Source of the DNA: Rhizobium leguminosarum bv. viciae USDA 2370
Lineage (GTDB): Bacteria > Pseudomonadota > Alphaproteobacteria > Rhizobiales > Rhizobiaceae
DNA length: 64,000 nt
Reading direction: 5' to 3'
Assembly (NCBI RefSeq): GCF_002008365.1
Contig: NZ_MRDL01000001.1
Location: forward strand, 1 to 64,000
A program made the position numbers and the translations under genes. Positions 16,716 through 25,304 of the stretch are shown one piece after another (positions within the stretch are counted from its first letter, which is position 1; the number at the start of each line of letters is the position of its first letter). The notes under the pieces are model-generated. The model did not search any database and was not told the origin of the DNA. It saw nothing but the letters and a program-made list of their open reading frames with translations.

Positions 16716-17783
16716 ATGATGAAATTCTCAACACAGGCGGCAGGCGCCGCGGTATTTGTCCTGTCCTTGCTGGGCGGTACTTCCGCCTTTGCGCAAACGG
16801 CCGTTTCGGATGCGACAGTGGCATTCCTCATGCCCGATCAGGGCTCTACCCGCTACGAAGAGCACGATCACCCGGGCTTCGTCGCGGAAATGAAGAAGCT
16901 TTGCGCGTCGTGCAAGGTTCTCTATCAGAACGCCGATGCCGATATCGCAAAACAGCAGCAGCAGTTTAATTCGGCGATCACCCAGGGCGCCAAAGTCATC
17001 GTGCTGGACCCGGTGGATTCGGCGGCGGCCGCATCGCTCGTCCAGCTCGCACAGAGCCAGGGTGTGAAGGTCATTGCCTATGACCGTCCGATTCCGAAAG
17101 GCAAGGCCGATTTCTACGTCTCCTTCGATAACAAGGCGATCGGCAAGGCAATTGCGGAATCGCTCGTCCAGCATCTGAAGGCTGAGAATGTGCCGACCGA
17201 TGGAGGCGGCATCCTGCAGATCAACGGTTCGCCGACCGATGCGGCTGCCGGGCTGATCAAGGACGGCATTCATGAGGGTCTGGCGAGTGGCGGATACAAG
17301 ACGCTTGCTGAATTCGACACACCCAATTGGCAGCCCTCGAATGCCCAGCAATGGGCCGGCGGCCAAATCACCCGCTTCGGCAAACAGATCGTCGGTGTGG
17401 TCGCTGCCAATGACGGCACTGGTGGCGGCGCCATCGCAGCCTTCAAGGCGGCGGGTGTCGAACCCGTGCCGCCGGTGACCGGCAATGATGCGACGATCGC
17501 GGCACTCCAGCTGATCATCGCGGGGGATCAGTACAATACGATCTCCAAGCCGAGCGAAATCGTCGCCGCCGCCGCTGCCGATGTCGCCGTAAAGCTCTTG
17601 GCCGGAGAAACGCCGAAGGCCGAAATGACGCTCTACGACACGCCGGCGCAGCTTTTCGTCCCTGCCGTCGTCACTGCCGAAAACCTCAAGGCCGAGATCA
17701 TCGACAAGAAGATCAACACCGCCGAGGAGCTGTGCACCGGCCGCTATGCCGACGGCTGCAAGAAGCTTGGCATCACGAAGTAA
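16716..17783 (+). CDS. CUT2 sugar/polyol ABC transporter, periplasmic binding protein
   Basis: A 355-residue type I binding protein with signal peptide MMKFSTQAAGAAVFVLSLL...SAFA (cleaved before QTAV). The mature start DATVAFLMPDQGSTRY, the block IVLDPVDSAAAASLVQLAQ, IAYDRPIPKGKADFYVSFDN and VVAANDGTGGGAIAAFKAAG resemble XylF/RbsB-type proteins. GGGAGGAG stands six to eight bases before ATG 16716. It delivers its ligand to the permease encoded at 18669. The companion ribitol dehydrogenase suggests a pentitol or pentose, but the ligand is not proven. Confidence 0.85.
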   Translation: MMKFSTQAAGAAVFVLSLLGGTSAFAQTAVSDATVAFLMPDQGSTRYEEHDHPGFVAEMKKLCASCKVLYQNADADIAKQQQQFNSAITQGAKVIVLDPVDSAAAASLVQLAQSQGVKVIAYDRPIPKGKADFYVSFDNKAIGKAIAESLVQHLKAENVPTDGGGILQINGSPTDAAAGLIKDGIHEGLASGGYKTLAEFDTPNWQPSNAQQWAGGQITRFGKQIVGVVAANDGTGGGAIAAFKAAGVEPVPPVTGNDATIAALQLIIAGDQYNTISKPSEIVAAAAADVAVKLLAGETPKAEMTLYDTPAQLFVPAVVTAENLKAEIIDKKINTAEELCTGRYADGCKKLGITK

Positions 17784-17790
17784 CCCGCAA

Positions 17791-17823
17791 GGAAAGCGCG
17801 ACCGGCCGCCGGTCGCGCTTTCC
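17791..17823 (+). terminator. Perfect hairpin after the CUT2 binding-protein gene
   Basis: A 16-base arm, GGAAAGCGCGACCGGC, pairs perfectly with GCCGGTCGCGCTTTCC around a one-base centre. GTTTTGCTTTTTC follows. It starts seven bases after the binding-protein stop and lies within the operon. It most likely ends part of the transcripts or protects the upstream message, which would yield more binding protein than ATPase and permease. Confidence 0.8.
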
Positions 17824-17850
17824 GTTTTGCTTTTTCCGAAAGGCCAGGCG

Positions 17851-18672
17851 ATGTCTGAAACCTCTCACAATCTTGACCCTTCCCGTCAGCCTGTCCTCAG
17901 TCTGCGCGGAATATCGAAGAACTTCGGGGCGGTGTCGGCGCTCAGCGATATCGAATTGGATGTGTATGCCGGTGAGGTCGTGGCGCTGGTGGGCGACAAT
18001 GGCGCCGGCAAATCGACGCTGGTCAAGATCCTGGCCGGTGTGCATCAGCCAAGCTCGGGCACGATCCTGTTCGAAGGCAAGCCGGTGAACCTGCCGAGCC
18101 CAAGTGCTGCTCTCGGCCTCGGCATTGCAACGGTGTTCCAGGATTTGGCACTTTGCGAAAATCTCGACGTCGTCGCCAACATCTTCCTCGGCAAGGAGCT
18201 CAGCCCCTATCAGCTCGATGAGGTCGCCATGGAGATCCGCGCCTGGCAACTCTTGAATGAGCTTTCGGCTCGCATTCCAAGTGTGCGCGAGCCCGTCGCC
18301 TCACTTTCCGGCGGACAGCGCCAGACGGTAGCGATCGCCCGATCGCTGCTGCTCGAGCCGAAACTGATCATGCTCGACGAACCCACAGCAGCGCTCGGCG
18401 TTGCCCAGACCGCTGAAGTGCTTGACCTCATCGAGCGCGTGCGGGAACGCGGCCTCGCTGTCATCATGATCAGCCACAACATGGAGGATGTGCGCGCCGT
18501 CGCCGATCGCATTGTCGTCCTTCGCCTCGGTCGCAACAACGGCACCATGCTGCCCGACGCGTCCAACGAGCAGCTCGTCAGCGCCATCACCGGTGCATCC
18601 AACAATTCCGTCTCCCGCCGAGCGTCGCGCCGCCAGGCGCAAAGCCAACCGAACGAGGAGGGCAGGCCATGA
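17851..18672 (+). CDS. CUT2 sugar/polyol ABC transporter, single-domain ATP-binding protein
   Basis: A 273-residue ATPase with Walker A GDNGAGKST, signature LSGGQRQTVAIARSL, Walker B LIMLDEPTAALG and H-loop MISHNMEDV. Most CUT2 ATPases (RbsA, XylG) are double-domain proteins of about 500 residues; this is a single domain, as in FrcA of fructose importers. The aspartate usual after the Walker B ALxVxQ turn reads ALGVAQ, as in other CUT2 single-domain proteins. It ends in a serine/arginine-rich tail and overlaps the permease gene by four bases. Confidence 0.85.
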   Translation: MSETSHNLDPSRQPVLSLRGISKNFGAVSALSDIELDVYAGEVVALVGDNGAGKSTLVKILAGVHQPSSGTILFEGKPVNLPSPSAALGLGIATVFQDLALCENLDVVANIFLGKELSPYQLDEVAMEIRAWQLLNELSARIPSVREPVASLSGGQRQTVAIARSLLLEPKLIMLDEPTAALGVAQTAEVLDLIERVRERGLAVIMISHNMEDVRAVADRIVVLRLGRNNGTMLPDASNEQLVSAITGASNNSVSRRASRRQAQSQPNEEGRP

Positions 18673-19928
18673 TGAAGACCATCGACAATGATCCGGCAGC
18701 ACCGGCGCTGCTCGACCGGCGTGATGAGAGAGTGCGCCATGACGACAGTTTCGGCGGTTCGATCCAGGCCTTTTGGGATCGCATCCGCTCCGGCGATCTC
18801 GGCTCACTGCCGGTCATTGTCGGCCTGGCGATCATCTGGACGGTGTTTCAGGCGCTCAATCCGGTGTTTCTCTCCAGCAGCAACCTTGTCAACATGCTGT
18901 TCGACTGCTCGACGGTCGGCGTCATCTCGCTGGGTATCGTCTGTATCCTGATGGTGGGTGAGATCGACCTTTCCGTCGGCTCCGTCAGCGGCTTCGCCTC
19001 GGCGCTGGTCGGCGTCTTCTGGGTCAACCAGGGTTGGCCGGTGGTCCTTGCAGTCCTCGCCGCGATGATCGTCGGCGCCCTGATCGGCTCGCTCTACGCG
19101 TTTGTCTTCAACCGCTTCGGCATGCCGAGTTTCGTGTCCACCCTGTCCGGACTGCTCGCGGTTCTCGGCCTGCAGCTCTATATCCTCGGAGCGACGGGTT
19201 CGATCAATCTTCCCTATGGCTCCTGGCTCGTGAGTTTCGGCCAAATCATGGTCATGCCGGACCCGATCGCCTATCTGCTGGTAGCACTTGCCGGCATTGC
19301 CTTCTTCTTCTCCAGCTACCGCACGTCGGCGCGCCGGCGAGCGGCCGGCTTGTCTGCAAAATCGGCCCGCGGGCTGCTTATCCGCGCTGTCATCATCACA
19401 CTCGCCCTGGAAGCAGTCGCGTTCTATCTCAATCAGTCGCGCGGCATTCCGTGGATGTTCGGTCTTTTCGTCGGGCTCGCCGTCGCCATGAACTATGCAC
19501 TGACGCGCACCAAATGGGGACGCTCCATGCACGCCGTCGGCGGCAACAGGGAAGCGGCCCGTCGTTCCGGCATCAACGTCTCGCGGATCTACACGAGCGC
19601 CTTCGTCATGTGCGCCCTGCTTGCGGCAACCGGCGGCGTTCTCTCTGCCGCCCGGCTGGCGACGGCAAGTCAGCAGGCCGGCACCGGCGACGTCAATCTC
19701 AACGCCATCGCTGCGGCGGTCATAGGCGGCACGAGCCTGTTCGGCGGGCGTGGCAGTGCCTATTCAGCGCTTCTCGGCATCATCGTCATTCAGTCGATCG
19801 CCAGCGGGCTGACGCTTCTCGATCTGTCATCGTCGCTTCGATACATGATCACGGGCGCCGTCCTTGCCGTCGCCGTCATCGTCGACTCGCTGGCACGCCG
19901 ATCGCGGATCTCGCACGGCCGGGCTTAG
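18669..19928 (+). CDS. CUT2 sugar/polyol ABC transporter, permease
   Basis: A 419-residue integral membrane protein with about ten hydrophobic segments. The CUT2 signatures CILMVGEIDLSVGSVSGFAS and later AAAVIGGTSLFGGRGSAYSALLG are present. It is longer than RbsC and closer to XylH in size because of an extra central loop (SSYRTSARRRAAGLSAKSARG). A soluble N-terminal stretch of about 45 residues precedes the first helix. Its TAG stop belongs to the following repeat element. Confidence 0.85.
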   Translation: MMKTIDNDPAAPALLDRRDERVRHDDSFGGSIQAFWDRIRSGDLGSLPVIVGLAIIWTVFQALNPVFLSSSNLVNMLFDCSTVGVISLGIVCILMVGEIDLSVGSVSGFASALVGVFWVNQGWPVVLAVLAAMIVGALIGSLYAFVFNRFGMPSFVSTLSGLLAVLGLQLYILGATGSINLPYGSWLVSFGQIMVMPDPIAYLLVALAGIAFFFSSYRTSARRRAAGLSAKSARGLLIRAVIITLALEAVAFYLNQSRGIPWMFGLFVGLAVAMNYALTRTKWGRSMHAVGGNREAARRSGINVSRIYTSAFVMCALLAATGGVLSAARLATASQQAGTGDVNLNAIAAAVIGGTSLFGGRGSAYSALLGIIVIQSIASGLTLLDLSSSLRYMITGAVLAVAVIVDSLARRSRISHGRA

Positions 19929-20027
19929 AGCAATTTCAGCAAAAGTGCGCAGCGGTTTTGCGTCCGGAATTGCGTGAAAACAAAGAGATAGAGCACTTCC
20001 GTGATTCGAAGAAAACGGAGATGCTCT
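19928..20027. repeat. RIME-type intergenic mosaic element, copy 2
   Basis: About 100 bases, nearly identical to the copy at 16388: GAGCAATTTCAGCAAAAGTG at the left edge, GTCCGGAATTGCGTGAAAA in the centre and GATGCTCT at the right edge. It lies inside the transport/dehydrogenase operon and provides the TAG stop of the permease gene. It ends 27 bases before the ribitol dehydrogenase start. Confidence 0.8.
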
Positions 20028-20054
20028 AAGCAACCAGGAAACCAGAGGAAGAAA

Positions 20055-20783
20055 ATGGGACAGGATCTGTCTGGAAAAGTCGCGGCCGTCACCGGAGCGG
20101 CGTCGGGTATCGGCCTTGAATGCGCCAAGGCTTTGCTTGCCGCGGGCGCTCGGGTCGTGCTGGTTGACCGCAATGAAGAAGCCTTGAAGGAAATCTGCTC
20201 GAAACTCGACGCAAACGCCATTCCGTTGGTCATCGATCTCACCGATCCGAAAAGCGTTGAAGGGATGATGCCGCAGATCCTGGAAAAAGCGGGCCAGCTG
20301 GATATCTTCCACGCCAATGCCGGCTCTTACATCGGCGGTGAGGTATTGGGTGGCGACCCTGATGCCTGGGACCGCATGCTCAATCTGAACATCAACGCCG
20401 CATTCCGCTCGGTGCATGCCGTTCTGCCGCATATGGTCGAGCGCAAGACCGGCGATATCATCCTGACGAGTTCCGTTGCCGGCATGATCCCGGTCGTCTG
20501 GGAACCGATCTACACCGCCTCGAAACATGCGGTCCAGGCATTCGTCCATACGCTGAGGCGGCAGGTGGCCAAGCATGGCTTGCGCGTCGGCGCCATCGCT
20601 CCCGGTCCGGTCGTCACCGCCCTTCTCAGCGATTGGCCGCAGGAGAAGCTGGATGAGGCGCTCGCCGCGGGCGGCCTGATGGAGGCGAACGAAGTGGCCG
20701 AGGCCGTGCTTTTCATGCTGACTCGCCCACGCAACATTACGATTCGCGATCTCGTTATCCTGCCGCAGAGCGCCGACATCTGA
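20055..20783 (+). CDS. Ribitol 2-dehydrogenase (SDR family)
   Basis: A 242-residue short-chain dehydrogenase. The NAD motif is TGAASGIG (about residues 13-20) and the catalytic pair is YTASK. Blocks such as [53 protein letters not shown] and a terminal [12 protein letters not shown] agree closely with the Klebsiella ribitol dehydrogenase as I remember it. It would oxidise ribitol to D-ribulose with NAD+. The ATG at 20055 has a purine-rich AGAGGAAGAAA upstream. It follows the importer genes, so imported ribitol or a related pentitol is the likely substrate. Confidence 0.8.
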   Translation: MGQDLSGKVAAVTGAASGIGLECAKALLAAGARVVLVDRNEEALKEICSKLDANAIPLVIDLTDPKSVEGMMPQILEKAGQLDIFHANAGSYIGGEVLGGDPDAWDRMLNLNINAAFRSVHAVLPHMVERKTGDIILTSSVAGMIPVVWEPIYTASKHAVQAFVHTLRRQVAKHGLRVGAIAPGPVVTALLSDWPQEKLDEALAAGGLMEANEVAEAVLFMLTRPRNITIRDLVILPQSADI

Positions 20784-20826
20784 CGAAAGCGTGATCGCCT
20801 TCAACAATCGCCGAGAGGAAACGGAC

Positions 20827-21591
20827 ATGATCTTCGACAGATTTCGCCTGAACGGACAGGTGGCGCTGGTGACCGGCGGCACGCGCGGCATCGGGCTTGC
20901 GATCGCCGAGGCGCTCGGCGAGGCGGGCGCCAAAGTCATCATCACGGGCCGAAGCCGCAATGCAGCGGCAGAAGAGCGGCTCTCCAAGGCCGGCGTCGAT
21001 TGCGATTTCATTGTTGCCGACCTGATGAAGGAAAGCGCTGCCGACGAACTCGTCGCTGAGACCCTTTCACGAACAGGACGGCTCGACATCCTTGTCAACA
21101 ATGCCGGCATCGCCATTCATGGCGACAGCGGCGAGTTCTCCGATGCCATCTGGCGCGAGATCATGACCGTCAATGTCGACACCGTCTTCCGTGCCTGCCG
21201 GGCGGCACTCGCACCCATGCGGCGTCAGGGCGGCGGCGCCATCCTCAATATCGGCTCGATTTCGGGCATCGTTTCCAACATTCCGCAGAACCAGGTCGCC
21301 TATAACGCCTCCAAGGCGGCGGTCCACATGATGACGAAGAGCCTCGCCAGTGAGGTTGCCGCCGAGAATATCCGCGTCAACGCCATCGCCCCCGGCTATA
21401 TCGAGACCGACCTGTCGCGCGGCGGCATCGACAATCCCGACTGGTTCCCAACCTGGCGCAGCATGACGCCTATGGGACGCGTCGGGCAGCCGGAGGAGGT
21501 GGCGGGTGCCGCATTGTTCCTCTGCTCGGCAGCGGCAAGTTATGTCACCGGCGAAGTGCTTGTCGTCGACGGTGGTTATACGACGCGATAA
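20827..21591 (+). CDS. SDR-family oxidoreductase, polyol-type
   Basis: A 254-residue classical SDR. Motifs are TGGTRGIG (about 17-24), NNAG, IGSISG with the catalytic serine, YNASK with tyrosine and lysine, and the C-terminal YVTGEVLVVDGGYTTR. GAGAGGAAA precedes the ATG. It sits 43 bases after the ribitol dehydrogenase, so it probably takes part in the same polyol pathway, perhaps on another sugar alcohol. The substrate is unknown. Confidence 0.8.
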   Translation: MIFDRFRLNGQVALVTGGTRGIGLAIAEALGEAGAKVIITGRSRNAAAEERLSKAGVDCDFIVADLMKESAADELVAETLSRTGRLDILVNNAGIAIHGDSGEFSDAIWREIMTVNVDTVFRACRAALAPMRRQGGGAILNIGSISGIVSNIPQNQVAYNASKAAVHMMTKSLASEVAAENIRVNAIAPGYIETDLSRGGIDNPDWFPTWRSMTPMGRVGQPEEVAGAALFLCSAAASYVTGEVLVVDGGYTTR

Positions 21592-21611
21592 GCGCGAGCA
21601 TCGGTAGGGGA

Positions 21612-21630
21612 GGGCGATTCGCCTTCGCCC
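21612..21630. terminator. Weak hairpin between convergent genes
   Basis: GGGCGA and TCGCCC flank a seven-base loop about 20 bases after the SDR stop. There is no T-run, so this is a poor candidate. No better terminator is seen between the SDR and the opposing histidine kinase gene. Confidence 0.3.
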
Positions 21631-21748
21631 GTACCAACGGCCCGCTTAAAGCTTGGGGCAGCGTGCCGCAGGCGTTCTGGTAGCGTGCGGTCGGTATCAG
21701 GCTCCAAAGTGTGCTAGCCATATGTGGATCTCCTCGATCAAGCGAGAA

Positions 21749-22759
21749 TTACACAGGTATGGTGATCTCGAACTCGGCGCCGGCGCCGCCGGTCGTCTGC
21801 CGTATGCGGATCGTCCCGCCATGCGAGCTCAGCATGGCGCGGACGATACCGAGGCCCATGCCGGTGCCGCCCTGTTCGCGGCGGGTGGAGAAGAACGGCT
21901 GAAAGATGCGTTGGCGATTTGCCTCGGAAATACCGCTGCCGTCGTCACGAACAAGAATGACGGCTGTTCGGGCGTCGGCCGATACTCTGAGTTCCAACAG
22001 CGTGGCGCCGTGCTGAAGAGCGTTTTCGGCAAGGTTGGCAAAGACGATGGCGGCTGCTTCCTGAGGAAGAGCAACCGATATTTCCGTATCGCCTAAGCCG
22101 GAAATATCCAGGGCGGGAAATCGCCCGCGCAGTGAGGATATGATGTCGGTGACGCTGCTTCTGCCCTCGGCGACAAGGGTTTCCGCCTGCGCAAGTTCCC
22201 TCAGCCGCTGCAGCAACGCATCGAGCCGGACTGCGTCGGCGACGATGTTATCGAGAAAGTGCAAACGCTGCGCCTTCGTCATCGGCCTTTCCGCATCATC
22301 GTCGCGTAAAAGTTCGGCGGCACCGCGGATGGCCGTCAGCGGCGATTTCAGTTCGTGGGAGACATGGGCGGCAAAGGAGCTGATATATTCGGTGCGATCG
22401 ACCAGTTTTCCGGCGAGATCGAGGAAGCTTTGCGACAGCAAAGCGATCTCGCATGTTCCGTAGCTTTCAAGCGGTCGGATCGCCGCCTTGCCGCCACGGG
22501 CGATCTCGTCCGCGCGGGCAATCAAGGCGTCGATAGGGCCGGTGATGGTGCGCGTCAGCACATAGGCAACGCCGAGCGTCAGCATGAAGACGACGGCGAG
22601 GGCGCCGATTTCCGCAGGTGCCATCCGGTTCGAACTCATCTCCACGGTGCGAAACCAGATGACGATGAGGATCGGCAGCGCCATGACCGCAAGAAGCACG
22701 ACATAGACGATCAGCGCCAGCGTCGGCCGCCATTTTGTCTTGACCTTGGGCGCCAGCAT
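21749..22759 (-). CDS. Sensor histidine kinase
   Basis: A 336-residue membrane kinase. Two transmembrane segments (about 13-35 and 50-69) with a very short periplasmic loop are followed by a HAMP linker (70-122), an H-box AAHVSHELKSPLTAIRG (histidine near 135), an N-box ANLAENALQHG, and G-boxes DDGSGIS and GTGMGLGIVRAMLSSHGG. The tiny outer loop suggests sensing within the membrane or by a partner. Its ATG shares one base with the response regulator stop, so the pair is coupled. The DUF4173 membrane protein upstream may be its partner or target. Confidence 0.9.
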   Translation of the reverse strand: MLAPKVKTKWRPTLALIVYVVLLAVMALPILIVIWFRTVEMSSNRMAPAEIGALAVVFMLTLGVAYVLTRTITGPIDALIARADEIARGGKAAIRPLESYGTCEIALLSQSFLDLAGKLVDRTEYISSFAAHVSHELKSPLTAIRGAAELLRDDDAERPMTKAQRLHFLDNIVADAVRLDALLQRLRELAQAETLVAEGRSSVTDIISSLRGRFPALDISGLGDTEISVALPQEAAAIVFANLAENALQHGATLLELRVSADARTAVILVRDDGSGISEANRQRIFQPFFSTRREQGGTGMGLGIVRAMLSSHGGTIRIRQTTGGAGAEFEITIPV

Positions 22760-23463
22760 CAGGCCTTCCTCCCGATTTCACTGCCGAGTTTGAAGCCGAT
22801 GCCGTGAACCGTTGCAATGACCCCCTGGCCGCCGGCCGCCAGGAACTTGGCCCGGATGTTGCGGATATGGCTGTCGATCGTCCGGTCAGCGACATAGGTA
22901 CCGGCGCCATAGGCCGCTTCCATCAATTGTTCGCGACTGAAAACCATATCGGGGCGTGACAGCAAAGCATCCAGAATTGCGAATTCGAGCGCCGTCATTG
23001 CGATCTCACCATCGCTGAAGGTGACTGTCCTGCCGCGACGATCCAGGCTGAGCGCGCCAGCAACAAGTGTGGCGTGGCGTCTCTCAGGTCCTGCCCCATT
23101 GCTGCTGCGCTTCAAAATTGCCTTGACCCTAGCCACGAGTTCTCGCGGGCTGAAAGGTTTGGTGACATAATCGTCTCCGCCAATTTCGAGACCCAGTACC
23201 CTGTCGATCTCCTCGTCACGCGCCGAAAGAAACAGGATCGGCAATCCCGACGTCTTGCGGATCTGGCGGCAGACCTCCAGGCCATCCATATCTGGCATGC
23301 CGATATCGAGAATGATGAGATCGATGTTGCCTCGGCGGAAGGCCGCCATCGCTTCGGTGCCGTTGCGGGCGGCCATCGATGCCAGGCCGGCGCGCTCAAG
23401 CGCAAAGCAAATCACGTCGCGGATGTGAGGTTCGTCATCGACGACGAGAATTCGGGGCGCCAT
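22759..23463 (-). CDS. OmpR-family response regulator
   Basis: A 234-residue regulator. The receiver domain has acidic residues D9/D10, the phosphoacceptor D53 in LIILDIGMPDMDG, and the lysine in VTKPFSPREL. The C-terminal winged helix begins near residue 140 and includes LTALEFAILDALLSRPDMVFSREQL-type sequence ending in VHGIGFKL. It controls transcription when phosphorylated by the adjacent kinase. It is translated just upstream of the kinase and follows the DUF4173 gene by 47 bases. Confidence 0.9.
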   Translation of the reverse strand: MAPRILVVDDEPHIRDVICFALERAGLASMAARNGTEAMAAFRRGNIDLIILDIGMPDMDGLEVCRQIRKTSGLPILFLSARDEEIDRVLGLEIGGDDYVTKPFSPRELVARVKAILKRSSNGAGPERRHATLVAGALSLDRRGRTVTFSDGEIAMTALEFAILDALLSRPDMVFSREQLMEAAYGAGTYVADRTIDSHIRNIRAKFLAAGGQGVIATVHGIGFKLGSEIGRKA

Positions 23464-23510
23464 CCACCAGTCCTGCGTTGTTTTTCGTACCTGTTGTCAT
23501 CGTTCTCTTT

Positions 23511-25007
23511 CTATCTTGCAATGGCAGCAGGAGATAGAAGATGGGTCTCCAGCCGCGCCGCCCGGAAGGTCCAGTTCCGCCAGTCACGCGGGCGCCGTTC
23601 GAAATCCCTGACGAGGTAGTACCGAAATGCCAGCGCTTGATTCCGCTTGTCGACCAGGTAGCCCGGCAACATCTGGAGATAGAGATCGAGCGACGGAATG
23701 ACGGAAGGACCGAGCGAGGAGAGATAATCGAGGTCGAGCGGTGGGCCTTCCTGGCTGATTTCCTGGCTATGGACGACATTGAAACGGGCGATCACAGCCG
23801 GGAAATCGATGAAGGCGCTGATATAGAGCATCGCAATCAGGGAGGCGAGGTTGGCGGCGATCAGCCACTCGTTGGATCGGTTGAGCAGAATGCGCAGCAG
23901 GATCAAGACAAGGCCGATAGCGACGAGTCCCATCCAGAGACCGGCAGCGACACGCAATTCCGTCAACGAATAGACCTCGACGTAAAGCCCGAGCCGCAGC
24001 ATGGACGACAGGCAGAGAAGGATGTTCTGGCCGATCCAGGCGTGAACGAGGCCGCGGATGAGCGAACTATGATCACCGGGGCCACCGCGCCGCATGGCAA
24101 CGAGGACGAAACCGGCGGCCAGAAGTGCCGTCGCAATCAGCGGATAGGCGCCGCGATGAGCATATTCAGCATGGCTCATGTGATCGGGCAGATCTGCGCC
24201 GCCCCAGAGATAGACGAGATCGAGAAGCGTCTGCACGGCAAACAGCGCGTTGAACAGGAGCAGCGACCGCAACAGCGAGGCATGGCCGAGCGGCGCATTT
24301 CTGGTGGGCACGATCATGAGGGCCCTGCCGGCTTGCGACCTCACAGCGCGACGCTTCAGGCGTGGCCGCAACAGCGCCCAGACCATGATGGCGATCATCA
24401 TCCAGAAACCGATCCGCCAAAGATCGAGAAACTGCAGCAGAACGGCAAAATCAATACTGCGTAGCGCGATCTCGATAAGCGGGTTCGCAGCCGCAAAGAG
24501 GAACACGAAGACTGCGGCGAGAACGAGCGGCATGATCCAGAGGCCGACGCCCTGCCGAACGACGGTGAAGGAGAAACGTTTGGCCGGCGTCTTAAGATAT
24601 TTCCTAATATCGTCGGCAAGCCGCAAGGGGATGACGAGAGCAAAACGGAGAAACACTAGCGGCAGACCGGTGAGACTGCGAGGCATAAGCCTGGCGCCGA
24701 CGAGAGCAACCGCTATCAGCGCGCTGAAGCAAAGGCTGGTGCCGGCTAATGAGGGCGCTTCCAGCAGAGGCGCCGACGCCAGAACCGAAAAACCAAACAG
24801 GAGAGCAGCCATTGACGGCGCCCGGATCTTCCCGGCCGAAAGTAGAATGCCGGCGCAGACGGCGAGCGCAAACAGGAAAAGATTTATCCCGGGCTGCTGG
24901 CCGAAGATCAGAAAATCCGCCAGAGCCACGAGCCCAAGCAGCGCGGCAATTCGGCCGCTGCCGCGCCTGAGAGGGATTGGTGGCGTCAATGTCTCGGTTG
25001 CGTCCAT
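23511..25007 (-). CDS. DUF4173-family polytopic membrane protein
   Basis: A 498-residue protein with about 11-12 hydrophobic segments in the first 420 residues and a C-terminal soluble part. The sequence LVFLRFALVIPLRLADDIRKY and the paired arginine loops fit the DUF4153/DUF4173 group, whose function is unknown. I chose ATG 25007 (MDATETL). The start overlaps the 61-residue gene upstream. It is in the same operon as the two-component pair, which suggests a signalling or membrane-stress role, by context only. Confidence 0.7.
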   Translation of the reverse strand: MDATETLTPPIPLRRGSGRIAALLGLVALADFLIFGQQPGINLFLFALAVCAGILLSAGKIRAPSMAALLFGFSVLASAPLLEAPSLAGTSLCFSALIAVALVGARLMPRSLTGLPLVFLRFALVIPLRLADDIRKYLKTPAKRFSFTVVRQGVGLWIMPLVLAAVFVFLFAAANPLIEIALRSIDFAVLLQFLDLWRIGFWMMIAIMVWALLRPRLKRRAVRSQAGRALMIVPTRNAPLGHASLLRSLLLFNALFAVQTLLDLVYLWGGADLPDHMSHAEYAHRGAYPLIATALLAAGFVLVAMRRGGPGDHSSLIRGLVHAWIGQNILLCLSSMLRLGLYVEVYSLTELRVAAGLWMGLVAIGLVLILLRILLNRSNEWLIAANLASLIAMLYISAFIDFPAVIARFNVVHSQEISQEGPPLDLDYLSSLGPSVIPSLDLYLQMLPGYLVDKRNQALAFRYYLVRDFERRPRDWRNWTFRAARLETHLLSPAAIAR

Positions 25008-25171
25008 AGTTGCTCCTCTAAATGGCGCTTTTCGATCACGACGAGCATGATCACGGAAACCTTCTCGGCAGCCTGAGGCCCGTCTGTCTCCGTCAGCCAC
25101 CATCCGTCATTGCGGAGGCGATCCGGCAAAGCGGGCGGAGTGAAGCGGAGCGGGATGTCATTCTTGCTCAT
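24986..25171 (-). CDS. Small protein of 61 residues, first gene of the two-component operon
   Basis: A frame beginning MSKNDIPLRFTPPALPDRL and containing DGWWLTETDG and VSVIMLVVIEKRHLEEQL. It overlaps the DUF4173 start by 22 bases, which suggests translational coupling. Composition is that of a real gene. I know no family. It has no signal peptide or membrane segment long enough to call. Confidence 0.55.
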   Translation of the reverse strand: MSKNDIPLRFTPPALPDRLRNDGWWLTETDGPQAAEKVSVIMLVVIEKRHLEEQLWTQPRH

Positions 25172-25304
25172 GGCCGAAGGATGCCGCGCCGGATTGCAGA
25201 TTCTGTGCAGAGAGTGAGCAGCAATTCAGGAAAATCGCCCTGACCTATGAAGGTCACGCAGCGGCCTCTTCAAAGCATACTGAATGTGAAGATGGCTTGG
25301 GAAT

